Source of the DNA: Thermoplasmata archaeon
Lineage (GTDB): Archaea > Thermoplasmatota > Thermoplasmata > Thermoplasmatales > Thermoplasmataceae
DNA length: 26,807 nt
Direction: 5' to 3'
Assembly: GCA_021806345.1 (NCBI GenBank)
Contig: JAJZXP010000276.1
Span: 1 to 26,807 of the forward strand
A program made the position numbers and the translations under genes. This document shows positions 1 through 8,520 of the stretch, piece by piece. How positions within the stretch are numbered: the first letter of the stretch is position 1; every line of letters begins with the position of its first letter. The notes under the pieces were generated by a model. It worked only from the letters and a program-made list of their open reading frames with translations. It did not search any database and was not told the origin of the DNA.

Positions 1-1
1 C

Positions 2-283
2 CATATCAATACTGAAAAAGGATTGGATTTAGTGTTTAAAAAGAATGGTAGAACATATATTGGTGAGGCAAAATTCATAACTGATAGTGGGGGAACGCAA
101 ACAAACCAGCTGAATATTGCATTAGATATTGCGAAAAAAGACAGTGATTATATAGGCAGTATTGCAATAATTGATGGGATACCATGGATTAATCGTTCTT
201 ATTTAAATAAAATAAAGGTAGAAGCCGTTAATAAAAACGTTTTAACTGTTCTACTACTTCCTGAGTATCTCTCAAATCTTTAA
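2..283 (+). CDS. Type II restriction endonuclease, C-terminal part (PD-(D/E)xK)
   Basis: The reading frame is already open at the left edge, so this is the 3' part of a longer gene. About 93 codons are visible. They contain GLDLVF followed by YIGEAKF, which fits the D...(E)xK arrangement of a PD-(D/E)xK nuclease (aspartate in LDLVF, glutamate and lysine in GEAK). The later TQTNQLN helix and the hydrophobic IGSIAIIDGIPW strand fit restriction-enzyme folds. The neighbour is a convergent adenine-specific methyltransferase whose 3' end overlaps this gene by 56 bases, so I infer a type II restriction-modification pair in which this protein cuts unmodified DNA. The recognition sequence cannot be read from this fragment. 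The family assignment rests on the motif and the partner, not on an alignment. Confidence 0.75.
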   Translation, partial: HINTEKGLDLVFKKNGRTYIGEAKFITDSGGTQTNQLNIALDIAKKDSDYIGSIAIIDGIPWINRSYLNKIKVEAVNKNVLTVLLLPEYLSNL

Positions 284-1586
284 TACTTACAGTTGTTAGT
301 ATTTCTTTTACTTGTTTTAAGCCTAAATATTTTCTTATATATTTGGGATTGTCCGTATATTTGTATGTCGTCATAAAATCCCCTCCGGTTTTGTCTCTTA
401 AATCATTCAAAATTTTATTAAATAGTTCCATGAGAAAGCGACTTTCCTCCGCACTTAATTCAGGTTCGATGAAAACTTGTATTGGATTTGTCCTATAAGT
501 GGAGCCTTGAACAAAAATTCCATCGGCCCCAAATTCATCACGTATTGAATAAATACCTGCTTTACCATTGAGAGAGCCCGTATCGACTGTTCTAATGAAT
601 AAGGGGTTTGATTTTATTTTCCTATATAATAAATCATTAACATAGAAAATCTCCTTTGAGTATTTCCCGTTTACATAATTTTTTGAATTCACAAGTATAA
701 CCTCATGTCCACCCTTATTTTTAACAATTTCATTATAACTTAGATAAAATTTTACATTTAGATGGTCTCTTTTGAATTCATTTTTCAAGTAATCAGAATA
801 CTGATTATTAGGTTTAAACTTGTTTTTCTCGAGTAATGTATATCTCAATTTTTCTACTTTACTATTTATTTTATATGCATCAAAGTCTATTTTACTATTA
901 AGTAAATTTGTCCATGCAAAATTGACTATCAAAACATTAGTTCCTGTATAATCAAAAATCTTTTTCTCAAATATATAACAGCTATTTATTTTATAATGTC
1001 GCAAAAAATCTTTTCTAATTTTATTAGTCCCTGCATCTGAAAATAAAAAATTAGATGGAATAACGTAGATCATATTTTGTATCTGATGTCTTAAATCGTT
1101 CATTAGAGCTATTTGATATAAGTCCTGATACCCTTTGTTGATTCCATTAAAATATACAAGTTCATTACTTGCCTCTTTATGTTTTCTAATATATCCTAAG
1201 TAAAGGTAAGGCGGATTTGTAATATGAAATATTGGGAATTCACCATCAATTTCTGGGTAATCCTTTATAGTGTCTCTAACGCTTATGTTTTCTCTTGCTA
1301 ATTCCTTTGAGATGCCATAACCAATAACGGTATTGATAGCTTTGTCAACGGCTTCTTGATTTATATCAAAACATAAAATATGTTCCTTAAAAAATAAAGG
1401 CCTATCTTGTTTGGGAACCAGATTTAATATAGGGAATATTAAATTCCCTTCGCCACAAAATAAATCAACCCATTTATAGTCATAAATGTAATTTTGTATT
1501 TGAGGCAATATATATTCATTGAATATTTCTACAGGCGTAAAATGTATACCATAAATTCTTCGATCTAAAATCTCATTATTTGCCAT
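228..1586 (-). CDS. N6-adenine DNA methyltransferase (type II, NPPY class)
   Basis: This 452-aa protein has the two diagnostic motifs of an amino-methyltransferase. DLFCGEGNLI at residues 41-50 is the SAM-binding motif I, and TNPPYLYLGY around residue 124 is the catalytic NPPY motif IV. IHFTPVEIFNEYI near the N-terminus matches the 'TP' opening of Eco57I/TaqI-like enzymes. Methylating adenine in the recognition site would protect host DNA from the convergent nuclease. The C-terminal half (about 230-452) has no motif I recognise and is probably the target-recognition domain. The ATG at 1586 leaves a complete motif I. A GATATAAG stretch about 15 bases upstream is too close to be a TATA box for a leaderless start, and an alternative lies about 38 bases upstream. 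No frameshifts or missing motifs are visible, so the enzyme looks intact. Confidence 0.88.
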   Translation of the reverse strand: MANNEILDRRIYGIHFTPVEIFNEYILPQIQNYIYDYKWVDLFCGEGNLIFPILNLVPKQDRPLFFKEHILCFDINQEAVDKAINTVIGYGISKELARENISVRDTIKDYPEIDGEFPIFHITNPPYLYLGYIRKHKEASNELVYFNGINKGYQDLYQIALMNDLRHQIQNMIYVIPSNFLFSDAGTNKIRKDFLRHYKINSCYIFEKKIFDYTGTNVLIVNFAWTNLLNSKIDFDAYKINSKVEKLRYTLLEKNKFKPNNQYSDYLKNEFKRDHLNVKFYLSYNEIVKNKGGHEVILVNSKNYVNGKYSKEIFYVNDLLYRKIKSNPLFIRTVDTGSLNGKAGIYSIRDEFGADGIFVQGSTYRTNPIQVFIEPELSAEESRFLMELFNKILNDLRDKTGGDFMTTYKYTDNPKYIRKYLGLKQVKEILTTVSIKDLRDTQEVVEQLKRFY

Positions 1587-1696
1587 TTATTATCTCTTAT
1601 ATCTATTCCCGTATTAAAATATGTTCCCCTTTACAAGTGTGTTGAGTAATTTCTCAAAATAGTTTATTCCAGAATTAAATTGGGGTTGTGGTGTTC

Positions 1697-2430
1697 ATGC
1701 CCAACCCCAAGAGTTGTAAAACAAAGAAGGATAATAAAGTTTGACCTCTATACAATGAATCGCTCGTTAAAAGGATGGAGAATCTTCTCGATTTTAGTGC
1801 AATCGAGAATATTAAAGAGGATCTGGCAAAACAGAATAGAAACAAGGTAGGTAGACCTTTCATATTGCCTGATACTGTAGTGGAGATATTCGCTCGTCTG
1901 CGATCGGTGTTCAATGCACCTTTCTAGATCCAGAATTCTCTTCTTAGAAAGATGAGTGGCCTGCTTGGAATACCTAAGATCACATATTCCGCCATATATC
2001 TCAGAATTAGGAAGATCCAGGTACCTGAGATATGTAATCCCTCTGTTTCTATGGCCATAGATTTAACAGGTTTCAAGATTACGATAAGGGGTGACTGGCT
2101 CTCAGACGAGTGTGACAAGAAAGAGAGGTAGGATAAAGTTGCATGCTTCTGTGTGCACTGATCATGTGAATGCACAGAAGGTCGCAATCATGTCTGCGCA
2201 TAAGCAAGATTCTCAAATATTGCCTTTGCTTGTGACAGGAAGGGAGGAGGATCAGATATTTGCAGACAAGGCATATGATTCCAGAAAAATATTCAATCTT
2301 CTCGATGCAAAATGATACCGATGTAATTGTCCTCAGAAAAAACTTCAGGACAACACCAAGGGGATCTCCTCTTAGGCATAAGACAGCAAGACAGTGATAG
2401 TTGAGATATATTTCTCAGGACTGAAAAGAG
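1697..2430 (+). pseudogene. Degenerate IS5-like transposase
   Basis: Translating in pieces recovers one transposase. The first frame runs from ATG 1697 and reads NLLDFSAIENIKEDL, then AIDLTGFKITIRGDW, where the aspartate is the first residue of the DDE triad (D-S/L-TG). It is broken by TGA at 1742 and TAG at 1925. A frameshift near 2110-2130 leads into RIKLHASV and QIFADKAYDSRKIF, the second conserved aspartate region. After about 2313 further shifts give RGSPLRHKTARQ and IVEIYFSGLKR. At least two stops and three frameshifts make it non-functional. The order of motifs fits IS5-family transposases, but no terminal repeats were identified. It abuts the RmuC relic directly, so it may have truncated that gene. 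The family call comes from motif recognition only. Confidence 0.75.
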
Positions 2431-3292
2431 TTATCGTTGGAGTCGGGATCACTTTTTCCTTCAGAGCATATTCGAACATTTTTGTATCTGATTCGTTCAT
2501 GAATTCGTAGACGTGCTCATTCGGGTTGAACATAATAGCGAAGTCGAGAGCCTGCTGTTCCGGGTTAATTTATTCCCTGCCGGATATCTGTTTAACCTAG
2601 GTCTTGACATCCTGGAGGAACTTGTTCTTGTGGAATTCCCTCTCCTCATCGGTATTTGCGTCCAGGTATGCACGGAAATTGTCGAATGGGAACTTCACAT
2701 CCATGTTTATCTCAGGTCCTTTGGGAGTGAAAATGTAAAATCAGGTATGGGCCCATTGGATGCAATCATCTTCTGCTTCATGTAGTTCACACCCTAAACA
2801 AAGCCCATCATGTGCAGTATGTCATCCGCCATCCTCTCGCCCCACTGACCTCGTACCCTTGAATTTGATAGTGCCTGGTTCAGCTGTTCGGCAATTGACT
2901 GCATCTTCTGTGTCTGTGCGCTGGCATTCTTTATTGCTTCAGTAAGTTCCCCAAACTTTGCAGATCTGTCGGCTTCGAGATCTGTCATGAGCTTCTTGAC
3001 AGACTCGAGCTCTTTGTTCATGTTCTCTAATCTCTTGTCGATCAGTTCTTTCTTGCCTTCAAGATGAGTAGTCCTTTCCCTAACCTGACCAGAAAGAGTT
3101 TCCTCTGCTGTCCTTGTGAAATTCTTATTAGCCTTGTCAAACGCCTCCAAAGTGATATTTCCAAATGTGTATGTCATTCTGAATTGTGCCCCCTGACCGC
3201 TGTGTCAACTATCTTCTTTGTGTTGACCTTCATCAGGATAAATACTCCAAATCCTATTGTTAGCCAACAATCAGTCCAAGCAAAAATATCAC
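2431..3292 (-). pseudogene. rmuC: Decayed RmuC-like DNA recombination protein
   Basis: Read on the minus strand, the pieces line up with RmuC. There is an N-terminal membrane segment (GLIVG then LTIGFGVFILMK), a coiled-coil stretch (LEGKKELIDKRLENMNKEL), and the core RVRGQWGERMADDILHMMG. The core continues as IPDFTFSLPK, NMDVKFPFDNFRAYLDA, QISGRE and INPEQQALDFAIMFNPNE. RmuC is a membrane-anchored, nuclease-like protein known to limit DNA inversions. Here the gene is dead: there is a frameshift near 3265, another near 3180, TAG at about 2794, a shift near 2715, and stops near 2597 and 2570. Homology ends at KEKVIPTPTIT, where the transposase relic begins, so the C-terminus appears to have been lost to that insertion. 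Confidence 0.8.
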
Positions 3293-3545
3293 GTAACTTC
3301 CCAACAATCTAATACCTCTCCTTGTGTAATGAGAAAGAATAAGTAGTATCAATATTAATACGTACGCTTGAAATAAACTAATTTATTAAGTGATAGCTTT
3401 AGAGATGTTTGGAGTGCAATATTTACTACAGCGTCAAAGCCAGTTGGACGAGCTTGCCTCAAAATAGATGAAAGGACGAGGAACACAAAAACATTAAAAA
3501 GCGAGATATAAAATTTTCAATGTGGGTAAGAAATGGGGTTTCCTT

Positions 3546-4322
3546 TTAGCCAGTCAAGGGAGGATAATAAAGTCCGATAATGAGCCAAGTATTGAACTTA
3601 GAATGTGTGCCAACAAAAAAATGAATGTCTCTTGTGAGCATATAATCCAGATATTTCTTTTTAAACTCATTTATGGCAGTTTCCTTGTTCCCATATCTTT
3701 TAAGCCATCTTCTCCATGATTCTATCATTTCCCAGTCTTCACACATCATATTGTGTCCCTTGCAATTCTGGCCATTACAAAAGAAGTGATACCTGAAGTT
3801 GTAATTGATCTTTTCTAAATCAGTTCTAGTCTGCCCATCGAGAGTCATCTGAATACCCTCTACTATTTTCTTTTCCTCACTATCAGCTTCTTCCCTTTCA
3901 TCTATACTTAAGTCTACAATTTCTCTTGGCTTGACAAGACCTAAAGATGTATTGTCTATCTTTGATTTACGCTCGAGTTCTTCGATAGAATCCGATAACA
4001 GGGGAAGAATTATCTGATTTCTTTCTTTCCATTGTTTGTCAACGCCTGTATCAACATGATTAATAATTTTCAAGGTGCTGTATCTTACTTTGTAGCTTTC
4101 TTTTCGATTCAAGTATTCCGAAGCCTTTTTGCATTCAACATTTATCCATGAATATTTAGGGATATTTTTGCCTCCTCTAAAATTCTCAAACGGAACCGGA
4201 TAGAGTCTTACGAATTCCCCATTCTCCATGATACCTGCTGTGCAGACGACTGAGCCGTAACGTTTACTTTTCTCTGGGTAGGCCTTAACCGTAAGTAGTA
4301 CATTCATTCTAAAATAACTCAT
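3546..4322 (-). CDS. Uncharacterised protein in operon with DUF488 protein
   Basis: I cannot assign a function to this 258-aa protein. The N-terminal third is beta-rich (VLLTVKAYPEKSKRYGSVVC, GEFVRLYPVPFENF) and resembles OB-fold-like domains that begin 'xxLTxKxxP...CxAGI...GExVRLxPV'. That resemblance is from memory and is tentative. The C-terminal third contains C182-x4-C187-x2-H190-x3-C194 (in the FFCNGQNCKGHNMMCEDWE stretch), a possible zinc site. This is followed by an aromatic, charged helix and HFFVGTHSKFNTWLIIGLYYPP at the end. Its start codon overlaps the stop of the upstream DUF488 gene in an ATGA arrangement, so the two are translated together and probably act together. A second ATG five codons in (MNVLL) is an equally possible start. 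A nucleic-acid-binding role is plausible but unproven. Confidence 0.85.
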   Translation of the reverse strand: MSYFRMNVLLTVKAYPEKSKRYGSVVCTAGIMENGEFVRLYPVPFENFRGGKNIPKYSWINVECKKASEYLNRKESYKVRYSTLKIINHVDTGVDKQWKERNQIILPLLSDSIEELERKSKIDNTSLGLVKPREIVDLSIDEREEADSEEKKIVEGIQMTLDGQTRTDLEKINYNFRYHFFCNGQNCKGHNMMCEDWEMIESWRRWLKRYGNKETAINEFKKKYLDYMLTRDIHFFVGTHSKFNTWLIIGLYYPPLTG

Positions 4323-4906
4323 AAATGGATGACCTCATATCCTCTATCTTTCAGTCTTTTTTCTATTATCATTCTATGGCAGTCGTTATAATTAGCTTCT
4401 AGACACATTATGGCACTCGTATTTTTCCTTGCAATTAAATCAAGAAGGTCTAGATAAGATTTATTTGAATCAAGCCACTTAGAATACTCTAAGAAGAATT
4501 TCTCTCTATTACCGTTTTCTTTAATCTCAACTCTAATATTCTTAGGAGCACCAAGTTTGGGTAGGTTTATGTATTCTATATCTTCGGATTCAAGTGTCTC
4601 CTTTAGAAGTTTCTCCGAAAAATTTTTATTATAGCTAAATGGATTATTTCTAATATCTACCAACTCAGTTATCCTATTAGACTTCAATAATCGAAGTATC
4701 GTTTCTTTGGTCTTCCCTTCGTAACCCAATGAGAAAATAACAGGACGATCTGCCTTTAGGACAACAGTATGGTCATTTCGTTCAACCAAGATTTTATCTC
4801 CCCTTTTCCATCCAAGATCTATAATGAAATCTTTTGGCAATGATACCATATAAGTTCCACTCTGTCTTATTAGAGTTCGTTCATTCTTCTTCTGAATTCT
4901 TAACAT
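4319..4906 (-). CDS. AbrB-like domain fused to DUF488
   Basis: This 195-aa protein has two parts. Residues 1-55 (RQSGTYMVSLPKDFIIDLGW, then RGDKILVE and TVVLK) have the swapped-hairpin AbrB/MazE signature found in DNA-binding antitoxins and regulators. Residues 56-195 match the DUF488 family, with SLGYEGKTKETI, LVDIRNNPFSYNKNF and IMCLEANYNDCHRMIIEKRL. The conserved D84/R86 and C176-H177-R178 look like an active or metal-binding site. The biochemical role of DUF488 is not settled. It is the first gene of a two-gene operon, overlapping the downstream gene by four bases. A perfect 8-base inverted repeat covers its predicted TATA region, which suggests autoregulation by the N-terminal domain. 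The fusion of a DNA-binding domain to DUF488 is the unusual part. Confidence 0.87.
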   Translation of the reverse strand: MLRIQKKNERTLIRQSGTYMVSLPKDFIIDLGWKRGDKILVERNDHTVVLKADRPVIFSLGYEGKTKETILRLLKSNRITELVDIRNNPFSYNKNFSEKLLKETLESEDIEYINLPKLGAPKNIRVEIKENGNREKFFLEYSKWLDSNKSYLDLLDLIARKNTSAIMCLEANYNDCHRMIIEKRLKDRGYEVIHL

Positions 4907-4925
4907 CTAAGACGTTATAAATTAG

Positions 4926-4949
4926 TACTATATGAGTATTTATATAGTA
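4926..4949. promoter_or_regulatory. Perfect inverted repeat over the DUF488 operon promoter
   Basis: The arms TACTATAT (4926-4933) and ATATAGTA (4942-4949) are perfectly complementary with an 8-base spacer. On the minus strand the repeat contains TATAAATA, whose centre is about 36 bases from the ATG at 4906, so the TATA box lies inside the palindrome. A protein bound here would block TBP. Because the first gene starts with an AbrB-like domain, autorepression is a reasonable inference. Confidence 0.6.
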
Positions 4950-5278
4950 GAACCTAAAGAGAATACTGTTGTTCGGTTCATTTAATTTTAGAGGCCCGCT
5001 TGTTTGTACTTAATTTCAACTCTTGCTATCTTTTCAATGGAGGAATCATGAACATACGAGATTTATGAGGTTAAAGGGGAGATTGTAGTTAGAAAAATAC
5101 AATAAACTCGATTTGTATGATGGACAGAACCCAATGGACTAATCCATAGTGTATGTTACCCGCCTAAGGCATGAATAGTAAGATGTACCCTACACTCTTG
5201 ATCAGAAGGGAGAACATGTCATTTGCTATGTCTCCGACAGATATCATTAAGAAAGGAGCATATTCGGTTTTATTTATT
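4950..5278. other. Intergenic stretch without a recognisable gene
   Basis: This lies between the DUF488 operon promoter and the IS4-type element. Short open frames exist, for example one near 5060-5110 and one near 5180-5250, but none has a credible start, length or motif. They could be remains of an older gene. I see no RNA gene or repeat here. Confidence 0.5.
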
Positions 5279-5305
5279 TTAACTCCTCAATTTTCTAGGG
5301 TATAA
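5279..5305 (+). repeat. Left terminal inverted repeat of the IS
   Basis: The first eight bases TTAACTCC and the last nine AGGGTATAA are identical to the reverse complement of 6759-6785. Six mismatches lie in the middle of the 27-base repeat. Confidence 0.8.
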
Positions 5306-5390
5306 TTCTTCCTATTATTCTAAAATTGAATGTTTGACCGGTTTTGATAATAGAATTCTTTATATTCATGTATACGTTATTACTGTATAT

Positions 5391-6785
5391 ATGGATCCCA
5401 AGATCAGGGAGATTGCGAAGAGAATCGGCGAAGAACGGGGTATACCTGTGGAGGTCAAGAAGATAGGCAATTCCCACTATCTATACAAGGATACGACGAA
5501 ATGGGATAAGGAGAGGAAGAAGCGTGTCCGTGTATCCGAATACATAGGAAGGATCAATGAGAATGGTCTAGTTGAGAAGAACCGCCGATCAATATATGAA
5601 TTCGGCAATTCTGAACTCCTTCTTTCCGTAGTGAAGGAAATAATGCCTGAACTCAGGCATCACTTTCCAGATCACTGGAAAGAGATCATTGCTATGTCCA
5701 TGATAAGGTGCCAGGACCCAAGACCCATACGGTACATGAGGAGCGCATGGGAGAAATTATATGCATCCTCACAGATCGATGCTTCGCTCTCTGAGAACAC
5801 CATATCCGAGAAACTCAGAATAATAGGATCAGATATCGTAGCACAGACAAGGTTCTTCCAGTCTCTGACAACCAGTGGGGATCGGATATTATTCGATCTA
5901 TCAAGCATATTCTCGCAATCGGAGAATATCAACCTTGCCGAGAAAGGGCATAATCCCAAGCATCTGCATATTGATCAGATCAACTTCGCCCTTGTCTTCT
6001 CCGGAAAAAGACATAGGCCTGTCATCCTGGAAATACTTCCAGGATCCGTGAGGGATTACAAGGCCTTCGATTCCATAATGGAGAGATATGACATCAGGGA
6101 ATGCATCATCATTGCAGACAGGGGTCTTGCGTCATATGACATGCCACGGAAAAAGGGGATATATCTAATAGTGGCAATAAGGAGGAATTTCAGCATTGTT
6201 GATTTCAATATGGATCTGGATAGAAGCTTCATATTCCGTAACAGAGGGATAAATGCAGGAATGAAGGATCTTGGTGACAGGATCCTTTACATGTATGAGG
6301 ATACATCACTGAGGGCTGAGGAGGAGACAAACCTCATCAGGAAGATTGAATCCGGCGAGATGTCACAGAAAGATCTCATGGAGGAGAAAAAGAAGCTTGG
6401 AAAATTCGCAATCCTCAGCAACATGCGATCCGATCCTAAGGAGATATACGAACTGTACAAGTCAAGGGAGGAGGTTGAGGTTGCATTTGATGCCATGAAG
6501 AACGAGCTGGAGAACGACAAGGCATATGTGCATACCACAGAAGGCCTCAGGGGATATTTCTTCATATCTTTCATCTCGCTTTACATGTATTTCAGCATCC
6601 TCCAGACGCTGAAGAATAATGGCATGTCACAGAAGATGTCTGTGAAGGAAGCTCTCTTAGAACTGTCAAAGATATATGTCATAGCAGACGGAGCAAGAAG
6701 AACACTCGCCGAGATACCTGAGAGATCAAAGAAGGTTGCAGACTTATTTGGGTTAAAGTTATACCCTAAGATTCTGTGGAGTTAA
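5391..6785 (+). CDS. IS4-superfamily DDE transposase
   Basis: This is a 464-aa transposase from the ATG at 5391. The frame stays open upstream to 5334, but that part has only a TTG start and lies close to the left terminal repeat. The DDE catalytic triad can be seen. ILFDLSSIFSQS gives D169, IIIADRGLASYDM gives D243, and YKSREEVEVAFDAMKNEL gives E363 in the Y-x-x-R...(I/V)E-x-x-F signature of DDE_Tnp_1. The insertion domain between the second D and E is present (about 250-350). The C-terminal GLRGYFFISFISLYMYF helix is typical of IS4/IS1634-like archaeal transposases. The protein would cut and rejoin the element ends. It has no internal stop and looks functional. Base composition is a little richer in GC than its neighbours, consistent with recent arrival. 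Confidence 0.92.
   Translation: MDPKIREIAKRIGEERGIPVEVKKIGNSHYLYKDTTKWDKERKKRVRVSEYIGRINENGLVEKNRRSIYEFGNSELLLSVVKEIMPELRHHFPDHWKEIIAMSMIRCQDPRPIRYMRSAWEKLYASSQIDASLSENTISEKLRIIGSDIVAQTRFFQSLTTSGDRILFDLSSIFSQSENINLAEKGHNPKHLHIDQINFALVFSGKRHRPVILEILPGSVRDYKAFDSIMERYDIRECIIIADRGLASYDMPRKKGIYLIVAIRRNFSIVDFNMDLDRSFIFRNRGINAGMKDLGDRILYMYEDTSLRAEEETNLIRKIESGEMSQKDLMEEKKKLGKFAILSNMRSDPKEIYELYKSREEVEVAFDAMKNELENDKAYVHTTEGLRGYFFISFISLYMYFSILQTLKNNGMSQKMSVKEALLELSKIYVIADGARRTLAEIPERSKKVADLFGLKLYPKILWS
6759..6785 (-). repeat. Right terminal inverted repeat of the IS
   Basis: The reverse complement begins TTAACTCC and ends AGGGTATAA, matching the left end. It contains the last codons and the TAA stop of the transposase. 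Confidence 0.8.
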
Positions 6786-6987
6786 GATTATTTATTTACT
6801 TTAAAGCATTATCAAGTTAATTATTCTGATCACGCAATGATTGCAGAATTCGCTTAAGGGACGAAAAAATGGGTTGTTCCTTTTGAGTGCACGCCACTCT
6901 ACGTTTTTAAAATCCTTTAGTATCAATTACCTTGTTGAATTTCGCTGTGCCAAAAATCAAAGGAGCACATTATGTAATGCAGTATGA

Positions 6988-8496
6988 TCATGCCTCATAT
7001 TCCGCTCCTTTTCTTATTGGCGAAGTTTTAAAAGTAATAGGCTTAAAATCGAATAAGTCCAAGGCCCGTCTGTCGTAGACAATTATTTTTCCTGTTTTAC
7101 GATCTCTGTCAAATTCATACACACGATATAGCAGATATTTCATCGGATATTTCCTTAACTGATCCAATTCAGTTTGTGTTATATAGAAATCCGAATCCCA
7201 TGGACCGGCTGTTGTCTTTACTTCAATTATTTTTTCTATCCCCGAGAGATCATACGATTTTACATCGAAGTGCATTCGATCTCCCACACGCTCGACCTTG
7301 GCCGCTAGATCTGGTTTCCCGTATCTCTTGAGTTTTTCCTTTTCACATGTCACCACAAATTCTTCTCCCAATTTTCCCAACTCTGCATCAGCCCGTTCTG
7401 AAAATTGTCGGTAGCCCTCATCCCCAACCTCATCAAAAGAACTGCCTGTCAATTCAAAATATTGGTATTTGCTAAGTACAAAATGGCCACGAAAACGGTC
7501 GATACTTCCAAGACCCGGTACTGTTTCAATATCCGAAACTGGAATGGGGGGATTAAATTTCCTGAATGATCCCTTTGAAATCATGTTCCTGAAGCGATAA
7601 GTTCCCTTTTCTTCCTTTACCCTATCCACCTCAAACTCTGCAGTTATACCTCTAACATTAACATCAGTGTCAAACAGCATAAGCTTTCTTCTACCCCCTG
7701 CTTCTATTCCGCCATTCATATAATTCTTTGGGGTCCCCCATCCATCATCATTCCACTCACCATTTGCTAGCTCTTCTAGGTAAGTGTCCGGTTCAATTCC
7801 AGAATCATCGGAAAAAATTACTTTCATTATAACAGCATATTCATCCTTGAATTGACTATACAGGAAGTGCGTCAACATGTCACTTGACCACTCCCTCGCT
7901 CCCTCAGCGACCATTATGCCATCGGTGTTTTTCCATTCCAATAGAGCGTCTCTCTTTTCCTCGACGGTCCTTAGATTTCGAATTGGTATATCTAGAACAT
8001 TGAGGAAATATAGTAAGACGCTTTCTGAGAAAATGTTGAGATATAGTTTTGGATAATACAGATATAATAACTTCCCCTTGAACATAGGTGAAAGTTCTAT
8101 CCTGGATATGCGATCTAGGTCATGTGATGGTCCAAGCTTGATAAGTGACAATAAGTTATCTCTTATTTCAGTAATTGCCCGGTCTGGATTTCCTCCGTAT
8201 CTTTCTGTTGCCCTATAACTATTTTCTTTTTCAGAGTACCACAATCCAAACTTGTCTGACCTAGCGCCCAATATGCTACCGAGACTGGCGGTTTCACGCT
8301 CGACCCAATAGCAAAAGGAGTTGTTATCACCTCTTCCTATAGAATAAGATTCTTTAGTCAGTTTCGAAAGAGAACTCACTTGGAATCTCTCCACAAACTT
8401 CTTACGTGTTTCTTCGTTGGCGTCCAGTTCATTTTTTAGTTCCGGGATTTTTCTCTTAAAAGACCTAATCTTACGTCTTAATTCATTTTCCTGCAT
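6988..8496 (-). CDS. DUF3883 nuclease-like protein (probable defence gene)
   Basis: This 502-aa protein ends in a DUF3883 domain at about residues 370-475. It starts LGEEFVVTCEKEKLKRYGKP with DLAAKV after it. It continues to FDVKSYD (D411) and IIEVKTTAGPW (E425, K427), then DFYITQTELDQ. This gives the D...ExK core of a PD-(D/E)xK-like nuclease fold. DUF3883 proteins are commonly found beside restriction and anti-phage genes. Residues about 50-190 (GLWYSEKENSYRATERYGG, KGKLLYLYYPKLYLNIFSES) resemble the N-terminal domain that precedes the AAA motor in McrB-like proteins, but no Walker motifs are present. The first 40 residues are charged and likely coiled coil. It follows the 296-aa gene by 24 bases and is probably the last gene of a three-gene operon. 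A GGAAGTGG stretch precedes the ATG. Confidence 0.88.
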   Translation of the reverse strand: MQENELRRKIRSFKRKIPELKNELDANEETRKKFVERFQVSSLSKLTKESYSIGRGDNNSFCYWVERETASLGSILGARSDKFGLWYSEKENSYRATERYGGNPDRAITEIRDNLLSLIKLGPSHDLDRISRIELSPMFKGKLLYLYYPKLYLNIFSESVLLYFLNVLDIPIRNLRTVEEKRDALLEWKNTDGIMVAEGAREWSSDMLTHFLYSQFKDEYAVIMKVIFSDDSGIEPDTYLEELANGEWNDDGWGTPKNYMNGGIEAGGRRKLMLFDTDVNVRGITAEFEVDRVKEEKGTYRFRNMISKGSFRKFNPPIPVSDIETVPGLGSIDRFRGHFVLSKYQYFELTGSSFDEVGDEGYRQFSERADAELGKLGEEFVVTCEKEKLKRYGKPDLAAKVERVGDRMHFDVKSYDLSGIEKIIEVKTTAGPWDSDFYITQTELDQLRKYPMKYLLYRVYEFDRDRKTGKIIVYDRRALDLFDFKPITFKTSPIRKGAEYEA

Positions 8497-8520
8497 ATTT
8501 TTACCACTTCCAAGGTTCCT

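Larger units (their letters stand above)
5279..6785 (+). mobile_element. Complete IS4-superfamily insertion sequence
   Basis: The element is about 1507 bases and carries one transposase gene. Its ends form 27-base imperfect terminal inverted repeats, 5279-5305 and 6759-6785, that agree at 21 of 27 positions. Both begin TTAACTCC and both end AGGGTATAA. The transposase stop codon lies inside the right repeat, as in compact IS elements. The 9-10 base word TTATTTATT(T) occurs at 5270-5278 just outside the left end and again at 6788-6796, two bases beyond the right end. This looks like a target duplication of IS4-type length, although the AT-richness means chance cannot be excluded. Confidence 0.8.

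Noticed and set aside
2513..2785. Plus-strand 90-codon open frame
   Set aside because: It is the antisense shadow of the RmuC relic, whose minus-strand pieces show clear family motifs.
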